Below are positions 37,560 to 49,800 of a stretch of 64,000 bases of DNA, in pieces; within the stretch, counting starts at the first letter, position 1, and each line of letters begins with the position of its first letter. Under the pieces are notes generated by a model. That model ran no database searches. It was given only the letters and a program-made list of their open reading frames with translations, and was not told the origin of the DNA. A program made the position numbers and the translations under genes. The DNA lies in NCBI GenBank assembly GCA_002189035.1, contig NEEC01000018.1:1984001-2048000 (forward strand), in the 5' to 3' direction. Source of the stretch: Utricularia gibba. Taxonomy: Eukaryota > Streptophyta > Magnoliopsida > Lamiales > Lentibulariaceae.

Positions 37560-38227
37560 TTACAATGGAGTCATGGTTCAGTTGAGTACCAGAGGCTCGT
37601 CAACAGAGAGGCCTGGAACATCAGAGGCATGAGTATCATCTGCAATGGAACCAGAGGAAGCTTTCTGATCACAGGTTTTTATCAGCCTCTTGCGCCAATT
37701 GGCCGACACTAGCGGCTTTTCGCTTGTTGTGAGTATCGGAAGCTGCATCATCTGATCCATGAGTATTGGAGAGGGAGTCTTTGTTGTTATCAGTCTTGGT
37801 GTCTTCAGAATCTTGCTCTTTCTCTGCAGCTTTGTTTGATCCTTTCTGGGCATCTTTCTCTTGCTTTTTCTAATCGTTCAGGCTCTTGGGTGCCCCTTCC
37901 TTCTGATACTTCTCTGCGGTAACCGGAGATGAGGAGGGAAGATCAGCAGATAATACTGGTATCAATGATGCAGCCGAAACAATATAATTATTCACCTGGA
38001 TCAGCATCATCATCCAAAGACGTGGAAGTTGCAGCATCTGGGATTTTACCACTTCCCCTTGATTTTTTTAACCTTGTTTTCAGCCTCTTTTGGGTCTTCT
38101 GGCGGCGTCCTCATTCCTTTCACTTGGGATGAGGATCTGCAAGCAAATACATGACAAATATACGGCTCAACGGTAGAGAAGTGAACGATAAAAACTGTGG
38201 GACGGTGCCAGATGCAGGTTTAGACAT
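37560..38227 (-). pseudogene. Decayed gene encoding a Lys/Glu-rich protein
   Basis: On the minus strand, pieces of one acidic and lysine-rich protein can be read in sequence but not in one frame. After an acceptor near 38141 the frame gives QVKGMRTPPEDPKEAENKV; at a run of seven A (38063-38069) the reading shifts; then SGKIPDAATSTSLDDDADPG leads to a plausible donor, a short intron and VLSADLPSSSPVTAEKYQKE; an in-frame TAG at 37872-37870 interrupts; then KKQEKDAQKGSNKAAEKEQD continues to NKRKAASVGQLAQEADKNL and a stop. A possible first exon starts at an ATG at 38227 (MSKPASGTVPQ). I cannot name the parent family. One frameshift plus one stop suggests a recent pseudogene, or an error-containing live gene. 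Confidence 0.4.
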
Positions 38228-38479
38228 GATACTGCGTGTGTTGGTGTGGGCAGAAGTGTGAGCCGTGAGGGTGCATGTATATTGTTGCCAAGCCAGTGAG
38301 TCTCAATCCCTAGAATTTTGTTCCCCATTCAAAGCGACGCCGTTTTACATTAGGGTTTTGTTCAACTGGTATTGGGGCAAAGGCTTCAGCTTTTTGGAGG
38401 AATGGGGGCAAAGACAGCTTGGTCGTGCGCTTAGTTAAGCTTTTACTGGCGGATCTCAGCCAACAAAGCAGCCGGAGAA
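38228..38479 (+). promoter_or_regulatory. Upstream region of the EAR-tailed protein gene
   Basis: Short spacer between the decayed gene and the next start codon. It contains TTAGGGTTTTG (telo-box in reverse) at 38350-38360 and CGTTTTACATTAGGG sequence typical of housekeeping promoters in this window. No TATA box is clear. Confidence 0.35.
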
Positions 38480-39208
38480 ATGGAGGGAGTCGGTGCTAGG
38501 TTCGGCCGATCGTCGTCTCGTTTCGGCTCGGCGCCGGTGTTCACTGGTCCGGTTCGCAAGTGGAAAAAGCACTGGGTTCACATTCAGCCGTCAAATTCAG
38601 GGCACAATCTACACGCCGCCGCGAATGGTGCCGGAGGCAACGGTTACTCCCGTCTCATGCTCTATAAATGGACTCTTAGTGCCCATGATATTACTAATGA
38701 CGACACCGGCAACGACGAGGCTGTCACCGGGAAACCCGATGGTGACGGCGATAACAGATTAGTTGTGACTCGGAAGAGAAAATTCAAGTATATTCCGGTA
38801 TTCTTCTGCGTGCTTTAACGAGGATTCGTTTATAAAGAGAAAACCTTTCAACTTACTGTTGTCGATTTTGGTAATTTTGGTTAGGTCACCGTCCTTGAAG
38901 ATCAAAGCAATGACTTTTCAGAGCAAATTGAGGATGAAAGCAAGTTAACGGGGCTTAACTCCGAGAATGGTGGATTTCGAGAAAAGCCTGACATCAACGA
39001 TATGCCGGTGGATGAAAACCAAGTGAGTTGTGCCTTGCTTTTTTACCTTACCATCCTGTTCTTGGCTGCAACGTATTTCCTGAATGATGTTTTCAATGCC
39101 ATATTCGCATGGGCAACAAAAGCTAATGAATCACCGTTGTCCTGGCAGCCAACGGAGCTGAACCGTGGAGAATGGCAAGACTTGAATGTGGATTTGAGTC
39201 TGGGATAA
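38480..39208 (+). CDS. Plant-specific protein of unknown function with C-terminal EAR-like motif
   Basis: Three exons (38480-38797, 38885-39022, 39149-39208) encode 171 residues. The N-terminus MEGVGARFGRSSSRFG and the block VFTGPVRKWKKHWVHIQPS, then LMLYKWTL and RKRKFKYIPVTVLEDQ, recur in a plant family I remember only as uncharacterised. The acidic middle (EQIEDESK, EKPDINDMPVDENQ) ends in WQDLNVDLSLG, an LxLxL/DLSLG EAR-type repression motif. This suggests a nuclear co-repressor partner (TPL/TPR binding), but that is inference from four residues. The last intron is set by CAA|GTGAGT and TGGCAG|CC; an earlier acceptor would add residues with a different tail. Confidence 0.75.
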
Positions 39209-39572
39209 GAACTAGTGAAGTTGAAAGCTAACAAAGGAATGCGTATTGGAGGGTTCATCACGATCAAACGAGCAGCGTTTTCTCTCAAGTCATTTAACTC
39301 CACAGTTAGGAAATTCTCAATGGAAAACTGCTGCTGCAAGCTGAAACCGCGTGTCTATGTTGTAGCAGCTCACTCTGTAGTAGCAAAGGCCTTGTAGAGG
39401 ATCCCCTGAAGTAGAACAAATGAACTAGTGTTGGAATTGTGCACCTCCCAAACCTGTGTTTTGAATTATTCAATTCAAATCAGCAAGCATCAAAGGGACA
39501 TGCTGCTAAAACGCGCACACACACACACACTACATGAAGTTCATAGCCGTGAACTAAACCAATTTTCATCTG
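39209..39572. other. Convergent 3' region with a short CA microsatellite
   Basis: 364 bases between the EAR-tailed gene and the pyruvate carrier stop codon. It contains a (CA)7-8 run at 39516-39530. No gene or RNA seen. Confidence 0.5.
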
Positions 39573-40409
39573 TCATTCTTTTGCCCCACAATGACGCTTT
39601 CCTTTTGATCCTGCAAAGGTATGATCTATCATATAGTCCCTGATAGTGAAAGACTTCCTGAATTTTGTTTTGAGCTGGTAAATCCCAGTGCTACCCATTG
39701 CGACATTTACACTGAAGAGGTTCCAATTCTTCTGTGATTCATGACAAAATAAGAGATGCATTAACATTTTCTGCACCGCCATCTCTGTATCATGAAGAAT
39801 AGGTGCTCACCGGAGTGATATCAGTGCTGTAGCGAGGCCAAATGAGACCAGTTGCTGTAACAGCTGCAAATGACCATACAGTGGAAACATTCCCAGCAAC
39901 GCATGTTCTACAACAGGGTTAAGGTGTCATCTAGATGCTCGTATTGCATAATCGACAGAACAACGTTGAACTTAGATGCTGTCTGTTGGATTCCTTTCGC
40001 ACATAATAAATCCTGTGTGTTGGTGAGCCTGTGCCACCAAAACAGCTCAATCACACAAAGTCATGTGCTTTTTGAACTGACAACTGTTTTCTTGATTTTT
40101 TTGCTACATGTAAGAGACAAAATTGCACATCAAAACATCAGCAAGGAACCAAACGGGCCCCAAAGTGTTTCCTTGTGATTCTTTCTTCTAAAAACTCAGG
40201 AAAAGAAAAAGAAACAAGCACCCTAAAAAGCTTCAAGATTGCTCACCAATCTGGTGTGGAGATGATACCTTCTCGGGGGTTCTGATATCCCCAATATCAG
40301 CAATTGTAATGCCCCATTTGAAAGCTGGTGCCCATAAAATGGACTGTGGAGAGCAACAAGCAATTATTTGAAAAGACAAAACCCCACCATAAGAACAAGA
40401 TGATGACAT
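39573..40409 (-). CDS. Mitochondrial pyruvate carrier subunit (MPC2 type), N-terminal exon not found
   Basis: Three exons carry the conserved core: 40343-40247, 39863-39811 and 39731-39573. They encode SILWAPAFKWGITIADIGDI, then PEKVSSPHQIAVTATGLIWP, RYSTDITPKNWNLFSVNVAM and GSTGIYQLKTKFRK, followed by an unusual 30-residue tail ending CGAKE. MPC proteins are about 105-110 residues, two or three helices in the inner mitochondrial membrane, and import pyruvate as heterodimers. The usual first exon (a WNHPAGPKT-like block) is absent between here and COP1. The exon with SILWAP is also open upstream to an ATG at 40409 (MSSSCSYGGVLSFQ), which could serve as a replacement start. The gene may be 5'-truncated or use a distant or divergent first exon. 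Confidence 0.75.
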
Positions 40410-40852
40410 ATGTAATAAGGACAAGTAAAAGCCAAATAGCACTCACTTAAATTCCCTTCATCATCCCAGTTCCAAGAAAAAAAAAAATGAATAATTTAAG
40501 TGTATTATTAATTAAATTATATTTAAATCGTGTGAAGTTTTTTTTGTTTGTTGTCGATTATGCCCTCAGACGATTCTAGAATTAGAATCACTGGTAACTA
40601 TTAGGGTGGAAGGGTATTTTGGGTAGTTTTGGAAAAGGATAAATGAGAAAAAGATTAATAATAATTAGATGGTGACGTCTAAAAGATCCCGCCTATCGTG
40701 GTCACCTTCTACCCATACAAATATCCCGCTCCACCCTCAACCTCACTCAACAACACTCGGCGCGCTGTACCCGTTTCCTCCTCTCGTTTCCCTCCGAAAA
40801 CGCCTAGATCTACGCGGAGAAGTCCCTGGCCGCTTGGTCGATAGTTATCGGA
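40410..40852. promoter_or_regulatory. COP1 promoter and leader, facing the pyruvate carrier gene
   Basis: 443 bases. 40470-40560 is AT-rich. A GTGACGTC (40672-40679) TGACG/ACGT-type element of the kind bound by bZIP factors precedes the leader, which becomes C-rich (40690-40800). No start exon for the pyruvate carrier is recognisable here. Confidence 0.45.
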
Positions 40853-43800
40853 ATGGGCACCGTCGGCGCTTCGGACGGTGATCTGTTGAAGGCGCCAGAG
40901 ACAGGAGAATCTGAGCCGGCGGCGGCGTTCATGTCGGAAGGGGATGATGTAGATAAGGATATATTATGTCCGATTTGCATGCAGATTATCAAGGACGCCT
41001 TCATGACTGCTTGCGGACATAACTTCTGCTTCATGTGCATAGCTACGCATCTTCGGAATAAGAGCAGCTGTCCTTGCTGCGGTCATTTCCTTGCCCCTGG
41101 TCATCTTTACCCTAATTTTCTTCTCAATAAGGTTTGTTTACGACGCATCTTTTCTTATCTTAGTTCATTGCTCAGTAAGTTTTGTTTATCTGCGTTCCCG
41201 ACATGGAGACGTTGTTCTATCAACTTTATTGTACACCTATCTTTCGAAAACGGCCAGTAAACTTGGCAGTGTATTTTACTTCCCGGTCAGCATAGAACTT
41301 TCAGGATAAGATGAAACCTGTTTTTGCGCGTGTATTGAATTGGTTTATAAAGACTCAGAGGTACCATGATAAATGGTCTGTAAGTTTCTTAAAATGTGGT
41401 GTTCTCTCAATTGAAATTTAATAAATATGTCATTTTTTCTCCGGAACCAATCCAATATAATATTCCGGGAGAAGTTAGTTGTGAACTGCTTTCGTTTGAG
41501 ATATGAATGGGAAACTTGTTAAGCGAAGCTGCTTTGTGTCTGATGCGTATATTGAGAAGTACCAAGTTGCTTAAACTTAAGCTTTGAAGAACAACTTGGT
41601 TATAAAGTATTATTCTCTTTTGGGGAGTAGTTCCAAAGAGCAACACAGTGAAGGCTTTTTTTAAAAAAATGTTTTCAGATTGAACCTTACCTTGTGATAC
41701 TTTATACGGCATATGTAGTTACTCATGAAGGCTTCAGCTCGTCAAAAATCAAAAGACTCTTCCCCTGTGGAATATTTTCGTCAAATGTTAGAGCAGGTCA
41801 GTCATCTACCTTCTATCTTCTATAGTGCAAATGATTTTTGAATAGGATGGTAATTATACAGGGATGCGATGCATCAGTCCAGGAGCTCGAGAGCCTCTTG
41901 TACCTTATTAATCAGAAGAAGAGCAAGATGGAGCAGGAAGAGACTAAGACAAACTCACAAGTTCTGCTAGACTTCCTGCATTGTTTGAGAAAGAAAAAGA
42001 TTGATGAGTTGCATGAGGTTCTGCCCTTGTGTTGCCTGCCCTTGAAATTCTATTTCTGGAGCATCGTTTGTATCCACTGTCTCTGTTATAGATTTCAATG
42101 ATTTTTTCTGAGGCCCAAATTCATTTGTATCTTCCAGATTCAATCTGACATTCAGCTCATCAAAGAAGATGTTCAAGCCATTGAGAGACGGCGACTAGAT
42201 CTTTACTCTCTAAGAGAGAGCCACATTGCGAAGTGGAGAATGCCTATGGAGGAATCCACTCCAAGATCCATCAATCCTGTATTGATAGATCAGAATAATG
42301 CGACGGCCTCAAGAGTTCACAATGATTTAGGTCAGTGTCATGTGAGTTCTAGAGGATCATCTTCAGTGATCCCCCCTTCAACTTTGAGAAACGACCCTCA
42401 TGATTTGTCATACATCGAAAATCTTAGTCATTCTGGATTAGCATTGGCAAGAAAGAGGCAGGTCTATATGCAGGTTAGTGATTTTTCATGCAGTATGTGT
42501 TGGGAAATCAAGGTCTATTTTGGCGAACGCCTAAACTTCAACTTTTATATGGAATTTGTATTATTGAGACAATCGCACTATCTAGGGGAGTTCAAAATTT
42601 GCTCAGATTAGAGTTCATCCTAGGAATTCCAACTCCTTGTCTGAGTTGCTCATCCTTTATAACCATACCATACAACAGTTCAACGAACTAGAAGATTGCT
42701 ATTTGCAAAAACGAAGATCGACAAGAGCATCAATAGAGCAGCATTATACAGACACACAAGACTATGAAGGATATTCCGAGGGCCTTGAGGATTTTCAATC
42801 CGTCTTGTCAGCCTTCACAAAATTCAGGTGATTTTTTTCATGCAGTTTCCCCATGCTTGAAACTACATGCACAAGAATTTACCTGCTTGACATTGGTTTA
42901 TTAATCAGCCGGTTGCGCGTTGTTGCTGAACTGAGATTTGGAGAGCTGTTTCATTCAGATGTTGTGTCAAGGTCGGTAATGATCTGGGTGAAAAGCCCCT
43001 CTCCCTGCACTCTTTGAGAAGATTACTTTGAATTTAAATGATAAAATGTAGCTCGCATGCAATCATAGGAACTAAAGTAACACTGCCGATTTCCTAGTTC
43101 TAAGTTGTTTAAAACTATCAAAGTCTATTGCAGCAAAAGTTAAATGCATACAGCTCTAGTGTCAGAATGCCTCAACTTTGGGTGTGAGCTGATTTTTTTC
43201 TAATACTCCTTGGGACCAACATTTTATACCGCTCAGTGGTACTAACGAATCCTAAACTTAAGTTTGAGCAGTATCCCTTATTTCCATGGTTTTCTTATAG
43301 GAACTAGTCCCTTAACCTAAGCAGTGTTTTACTTAGATCAGTTTGTTTTTACAGCATTGAATTTGATCGTGATGATGAGCTGTTTGCTACTGCTGGAGTA
43401 TCCAGACGCATCAAGATTTTCGAGTTCACATCAGTATGTATTTGTACTTGATCTCAGTGCTGGTCTCTACTAAACAGGAAAAAAGTCAGTAGCCTTTACA
43501 AAGAATACTTCATTTGAATCTTCGTGATTTGGAGACGCATACTTTGTTGTTCTTTTTGTTGCCCGTTCATATTCTTATGGCTTTCTGAGTTCCACACCCC
43601 ACCCTCACAGGTGATTAATGAACCAGCTAATGCTCAATGCCCTGCAGCATATATATCCACCAGGTCAAAGCTCAGCTGCTTAAGCTGGAACAAGTACACT
43701 AGAAATCACTTGGCTAGCAGCGACTACGAAGGCATAATAACTCTCTGGGATGTCAGGACTCAACAGGTTGAAATGGTTTCTTTACCCCTCCTGGCGCATT

Positions 43801-44817
43801 CATTTTATTATTACACACTCCCAAAACTCAAGCCATCTAAGTTTGTTTCTCAGAGCATCATGGAGTATGAAGAGCATGAAAAACGGGCATGGAGTGTCGA
43901 CTTTTCATATAAGGAACCCTCAATGCTCGTCTCTGGGAGCGATGACTGCAAGGTAACTTTTCAACTTACAGCAGTATTCCTTTGTAGCTCTTGAAGCGTA
44001 TACCTTTAAGAATAAATTCAACAGGTGAAAATTTGGTGCACAAGGCAAGAGGCAAGCGCCATCAACATCGACATGAAAGCAAACATATGCTCGGTGAAGT
44101 ACAACCCCGGGTCTAGTTTCCATGTAGCGGTAATCTCATACCTCACTCTTCTCATTCAACTAACTCATTCTTTCCTCAAAGAATTTTCCCATGCTCACTT
44201 CCCTTGTAGGTTGGCTCTGCTGATAACCACATTCACTACTACGACCTGAGAAACACCAGGGAGCCACTACAAATCTTCACCGGCCACCGCAAGGCCGTGT
44301 CCTACGTCAAATTTCTGTCCAGCAACGAGCTCACTTCTGCCTCTACAGACAACACACTGCGCCTGTGGGATGTGAAAGAGAACGCACTCGTAAGTTCGTG
44401 CCTCCTCTTTCCAACCCTTCACTCCGCTCCCAACCATACATAACTTGCTTTCTTCTGAAGGTCCGAGTATTCAGAGGACACTCCAATGAGCGGAACTTCG
44501 TGGGTCTAACTGTGAACAGCCAATACATCTCATGCGGGAGCGAAACAAACGAAGTGTATGTGTACCATAAGGTAACTGACGAATTCCATATGCCGAGAAG
44601 TTACTGCATACCGCCCCCTTGACAACACACTTCTAAACCATCGCAGGAGATTTCCATACCAGCAGTTCGGCATAGATTTGTGAACTCAGACGTCGGCGAG
44701 GGAGACGAGGACACCAGCTCCTGCTTCATCAGCGCTGTGTGCTGGAAAAACGAGACCCCATCCATGCTTGCGGCCAACAGCCAAGGTACAATAAAGGTAC
44801 TTGTGCTTGCTCCATGA
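40853..44817 (+). CDS. COP1: E3 ubiquitin ligase COP1
   Basis: Thirteen exons (40853-41131, 41719-41796, 41862-42017, 42138-42473, 42679-42827, 42909-42971, 43355-43433, 43611-43766, 43854-43952, 44025-44129, 44210-44389, 44461-44571, 44647-44817) encode 653 residues; Arabidopsis COP1 is 675. The RING finger spans C39-C76 ([23 protein letters not shown]), the coiled coil lies at about 115-195 ([27 protein letters not shown]), and seven WD40 blades fill 330-653 ([49 protein letters not shown]) to the conserved end [10 protein letters not shown] plus P. COP1 with SPA proteins and CUL4-DDB1 degrades HY5 and other light regulators in darkness. The N-terminal arm is shorter than in Arabidopsis. 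All phases agree and no residue of the RING is lost. Confidence 0.98.
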
Positions 44818-45502
44818 CTCGGAAATTTTTTCCTTTGTGTATATATAAAGCGATTCCTTTAGCCGGGGACCTATGAATTGAACCCCATTACGAGATGTAA
44901 AGTTTCAAAGTTCATATGGAAAGCGTTTCTACTTGAGAAACTCACTAAACTGTGATATCGCCATGACAATTTATGACATGTGAATTACTAATTGCTAGAT
45001 TGATTTATGTTTCAAATGCATGATTAAGATTTCGTTTGGTATAATTTCTTTAGAATTGTATTTTGAGTAATGATAATGATAAATTAAAATTTGAGATTCT
45101 GTTATTTTTTAAATTTTAGATTTTTTAATATTTATTTATAATATTTTTGAAAAGAAATTCAAAACTAAAACTTAAATGTGATGTTTGTGACGACTCTAGA
45201 AGGTTCTCTGTGTACAGCTGTTGGGTAGTTTGGTGGGATGAGAATTAGGGCTCGAGGAGGAAAAGGGACCGATGTAAACAAAAATCGAGCCACCAAAAGT
45301 ATATATATGTTTCCGTTTTCCGTTTATAGGGCGGGAGCCCTTGATTTTTTAGTACCGACTTTGTGCGGTCTGCCGGAATTACCCTCGGTGGTGATTTGCC
45401 ACACGGTGGCTCTTTGGTCTTTTCGGTTCCCAGGATTTTTCAAATATCACGTTTCGGAATTTGCTGCTTCTGTTTCGTCTTTGCAGAAGCAACGACACGA
45501 CG
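44818..45502. other. COP1 3' region and fibrillin promoter
   Basis: 685 bases. 45020-45180 is AT-rich with a TTTCGTTTGGTATAATTT string resembling MITE ends. 45290-45502 contains TATATATG near 45300 and the likely fibrillin leader. No separate gene. Confidence 0.4.
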
Positions 45503-46632
45503 ATGGCGTCTTCTGTGATCGCTTCCGTGAATCAATTCGCTCGGTGCAGGATAGCGCCGGAGAAGCCTGGGTTCAGCATCGGATCCTCTCAATTTCCGTG
45601 GAATCGTGCCGCGTACCTGTCGCGAAAATCGGCTTCCGTTTCTCTTAAGCACCGCTTCGCGGTCTCGGCGGTGAGCGATTACGACGGCGCTGGTTCAACG
45701 GCGGTTGTGGAGAAGGAGGTTTCTGAAATTGATGTTCTGAAGAAGCAGTTGGTTGATTCCTTCTACGGTACGAACCGCGGATTGAGTGCGTCGAGTGAAA
45801 CCAGAGCAGAGGTCGTGGAGCTAATCACACAACTGGAGGCTGTGAACCCTACGCCCGCGCCAACAGAAGCGCTCTCGTTACTCAACGGCAAATGGATCCT
45901 CGCGTACGTCGTGAGATCTAGTACCTCATTTTGAGTTGTACGGCGTTTGAATTGGCGGTTGCCTGCAGGTACACGACGTTTTCCGGATTGTTTCCTCTGT
46001 TGTCGAGGGCGGCGTCGCTGCCGTTGGTGAAGATCCAGGAAATATCTCAGACGATTGACTCCGAGAATTTCACCGTCCAGAACTCGTTTCTGTTCGTCGG
46101 ACCATTGGCTTCCACCTCCATCTCCACAAACTCCAAGTTCGAAGTCCGAAGCCCCAAGCGCGTTCAGGTTGTTACGCATTTCCAAATTTACCATCACAAT
46201 ACAAAATTCTTTTCTTTTCCAATTCAAAATATCTATTAATTCCTTCCTTTTATTCCAAGATTCCTTAGCTTCGTTACAGTAGTGTTGAGTTGTAGCTCCA
46301 ACCGTACTGCGTTTCACGTGTTGCAGATCAAGTTCGAAGAGGGGGTGATCGGGACGCCCCAGTTGACCGACTCGATCGAGATCCCTGAAAATGTGGAGTT
46401 TCTGGGGCAGAAGATCGATCTCACACCCTTGAAAGGGTTGATCACCTCCGTGGAAGGGACGGCTTCCTCTGTCGCCAAGTCCATTTCCAGCCAGCCGCCG
46501 TTCAAGTTCTCCGTCTCCAACACAAACGTCGAGTCGTGGTTGCTCACCACCTACCTCGACGACGAGGTTCGTATTTCGCGGGGAGATGGAGGGGCCATCT
46601 TCGTGCTCATCAAAGAAGGCAGCCCCTTCTGA
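45503..46632 (+). CDS. Plastid-lipid-associated protein / fibrillin (plastoglobulin)
   Basis: Three exons (45503-45903, 45969-46167, 46327-46632) encode 301 residues. The first 55-60 residues are Ser/Arg/Ala-rich, a plastid transit peptide. The PAP/fibrillin domain follows: [75 protein letters not shown], and the family end [20 protein letters not shown] with [14 protein letters not shown]. The first intron is bounded by GC|GTACGT and CAG|GTACAC, so the repeated GTAC leaves the joint fixed only by homology. Fibrillins coat plastoglobules in chloroplasts and chromoplasts and stabilise lipids under light stress; sequence favours the FBN1/FBN2 group. Confidence 0.93.
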
Positions 46633-46854
46633 GTACCTAGCCGCGCCATCTTGTGGAGAAAAGGTTGTATCCATCGTGTGATGTTGTGATCTATATTTGC
46701 ATCTGGTAATGTATGACACAAGACAAGTATTCAAAGTGTGGGATTCATTAGAAGTGATATGTGTGTGTGTGTACACAAAATTGTGGGGAGTGGGGTACTT
46801 GAGAGTTGTACCCGTGGCCGGCCGGGCTGTGGCTGCGATGATCTCCTCTCGGGT

Positions 46855-49800
46855 TCATGATCCCGGGGTTCTGAAAGGGAAACTGGATTCTTCGCAGCTC
46901 CGTAGTTTGACGGCTGTCACTCTTTGCATTAGCTGTACGAGCGACTGCACCACCTCCGACATCAGGGGGCGGAATTCAGGTTCAGACTGTTGCGCAAACC
47001 AAGATGGGACCGAGTGAAAAACATGGTAGAAACCCAGAAGAAGTAATTCTGGGAGTGTTTCATGTCCTTCTAAATGCTACTAACCTGTACACAGAGGGCT
47101 ATGATGTCTGCGAACCGGCTCAGTGACTTTGCCGGATACATGCCATCCAGGGAAGGATCAACCATTTTAGCTAACGCATCGATGTCGTGGAGCTGTGGCG
47201 TGGCCCATCTTACAAGTGATTGTTCTGATCTCACCCGTGAACTGAAGACCATGAAGCAAAACAGAACGGGTTTTAGAGGTAGCGAGCTCGGTTGACCTAA
47301 TTCTCAACCTTCAATTCTGATGTTGAAAAAAAAAAACTGAAACACTTCTCTTGGAAAAACGTGGAGTTGAGATCATACCTATCAAGAGGCTTCCTACCAG
47401 TAAGAAGTTCTAGCATCACTATGCCAAAGCTGTAGACATCGCTTTTTGTAGTGTATATTCCTGATAGAGCAAATTCGGGTGCGCTGTAACCGAATGAACC
47501 TATCCACTGCGCTGAAGATGCCTGCAGAACACATTAGTTTAGATTACTTCAAATCAACTAGAGATACACTACGAAGCTCTCCAGTCATGATGGCGTAGGA
47601 GTGAGTGCACACGAGTTATAACTAAATATGCCATCTGTTTGTCATTACTGGAGCAGGACGAACTTTATACACTCGCATACCTGCCGCTCCGCGCTTGGTG
47701 CTAAAACAGCTAATCCACAGTCAGACAGATGCGCGTTGAGATCTTCATCCAGCAAAATGTTTGCTGACTTGAGGTTTCTATGCATAATTGGTGGTAGGCA
47801 CACTTCATGCAGGTACCTAACACCAAAGGATGCAGATGAGTCCACAGTGTAATTCAGTATTAGATCCAATGAACGAACTCAAATCGGGAACATACTCCAA
47901 AGCTCGAGCGACGCCCAGTGCAACCCTCACCCGGGCATTCCACGTCAGCTTCTGATTTCTCTCGTCAGCAAAATGCAGCATATCATGCAGGCTCCCATTA
48001 CCGATGAAGTCATGTACAAGAAGGCGTTGCCCGTGCTCAGCACAATACCCAAACAATGCTACAATATTGGGATGTCTCAGACGTGACATACTTGAAGCGG
48101 CCTCTAGGAAAATGTCTTCGTCCTGCAGCGAAGCAGCTGCATTGTCTATTCGTTTGATTGCCATTACCTGAGTTCAAGAAGTGCTACATCAGGATGCATC
48201 TCCCATGCAAAAATTTTTTTTAGAAAAAAGTTGATAACACAATGTTATGTAACTGAAAAGAAAGTATGAATAACCGACGTACCTTCCCGTTAAAGAACAC
48301 TCCTTTATATACACGGCCAAGGGAACCTTCACCAACCAGGTTCTCTTGAGCAAAGCAATTAGTTGCAGTTTGAAGAGTGGCTACTGTATAATGAGTTGCA
48401 GTTATCCCACACTTTACTCTTCTCAAAGATCCACTTCTTGCACTTAAGCTGTCAACTGCTACAATCTCATTTTCATCAGAAACAATGGCTGCTGCTCTCG
48501 ACCGTCGTTCTTGCATGGCTGCATTCAGTGGATATAGATTAGGACCTTGAAAAGCAAAAAAAAGAGGCACAGCATTAATAGAAAATGAATCTCAAATACT
48601 ACTAATTCGAACAACCAAGTGGGCACCTTTATCCCTGCTGTAAACAGGAAGATTTCCTCTTGAAAAGCTTTCATCTACCCCCGTTATACTTCTTTTCTTG
48701 GCGAAAGCAATTGCCAGAAGCAACAAGACCACTGCAGATAATGCTCCTAGCAATATACCTACTATAGCTCCAACTGACAACCCATTTCTTTTTGTATTAT
48801 GAGGAATGCTTGGAATTGAACTAGGTATCTCAGGTTGCTCATGGTGACGTCTGCCAGGAGGAGGTGGTGCACATATTGGTGTTGGAGGAGTTGGAATATT
48901 GGAGAAGGTATTTCCACTATATCTGGTACATGAAAAGGTAACAGATGAAAAATGGCACCAACATCTGGATACAGCCAGCATATGGATATATTTGGCTATC
49001 ACTTACAAAAAGTTGGGGATCAAAAGAAGACCATTTGGTATCAATCCACTAAAATTGTTCCTAGCAATATTCCTGATGAATCAAGAATGACAAAAAGTAG
49101 GCAAACTGTTACTAAGAAAAGCATTGTCAAGAAAACTAATTCCCTTGTTCAGTGTCTTTACAGCTACGGGGAATGCCTTATTATATCTATGGAATGCTTA
49201 CAGATTTGTCAGAGGCAGACCAACAAGGAATTCAAGAGAACCTGAAAATTTGTTGCCTTCTAACTGGCTGCAAAAGAACATCAATTTTCCATCGGTGCCT
49301 TAGGATAAAGGAAATTGCGAGGGAAAAGAGATGAACTGATGATGAAGCACTAATATAATCATTGCTCACAGAGATGAAAGACTTGTCAATGATGAGATGG
49401 ACGGCGGGAGATCCCCAGTAAAGTTGTTGAATGACAGATCTCTATAAAAAAGAGATAATTAACATGAAAACGGAACTCCTTTGCACTAGAAGGCTGAAAC
49501 ATAACATGTAAAAAAAAAACAAAAAAACAAATGAGAATAACTGAGATGCCAGGCTCCCGAGAATTAAAATATGTCACTATTCATCAACCAAGAACGAATG
49601 ATCAAATGTGACTTACAAAGTAGCTAGTGCAGGGTGGTTGACAAATATATCTCCAATCGTCTGAGTTAAATGGTTTCTGCTGATGTTCCTAAACCATGAA
49701 GGTGCGAACAGCTTAAAAGTCTCATTAAAGGATTATAGCACAGTGGAATTGTAGGAAACCACTTGCCACTTACATGTACTCCAGTGAACTCATAGCAGCG

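Noticed and set aside
46755..46780. GT microsatellite downstream of fibrillin
   Set aside because: Ordinary short simple repeat in a 3'UTR.
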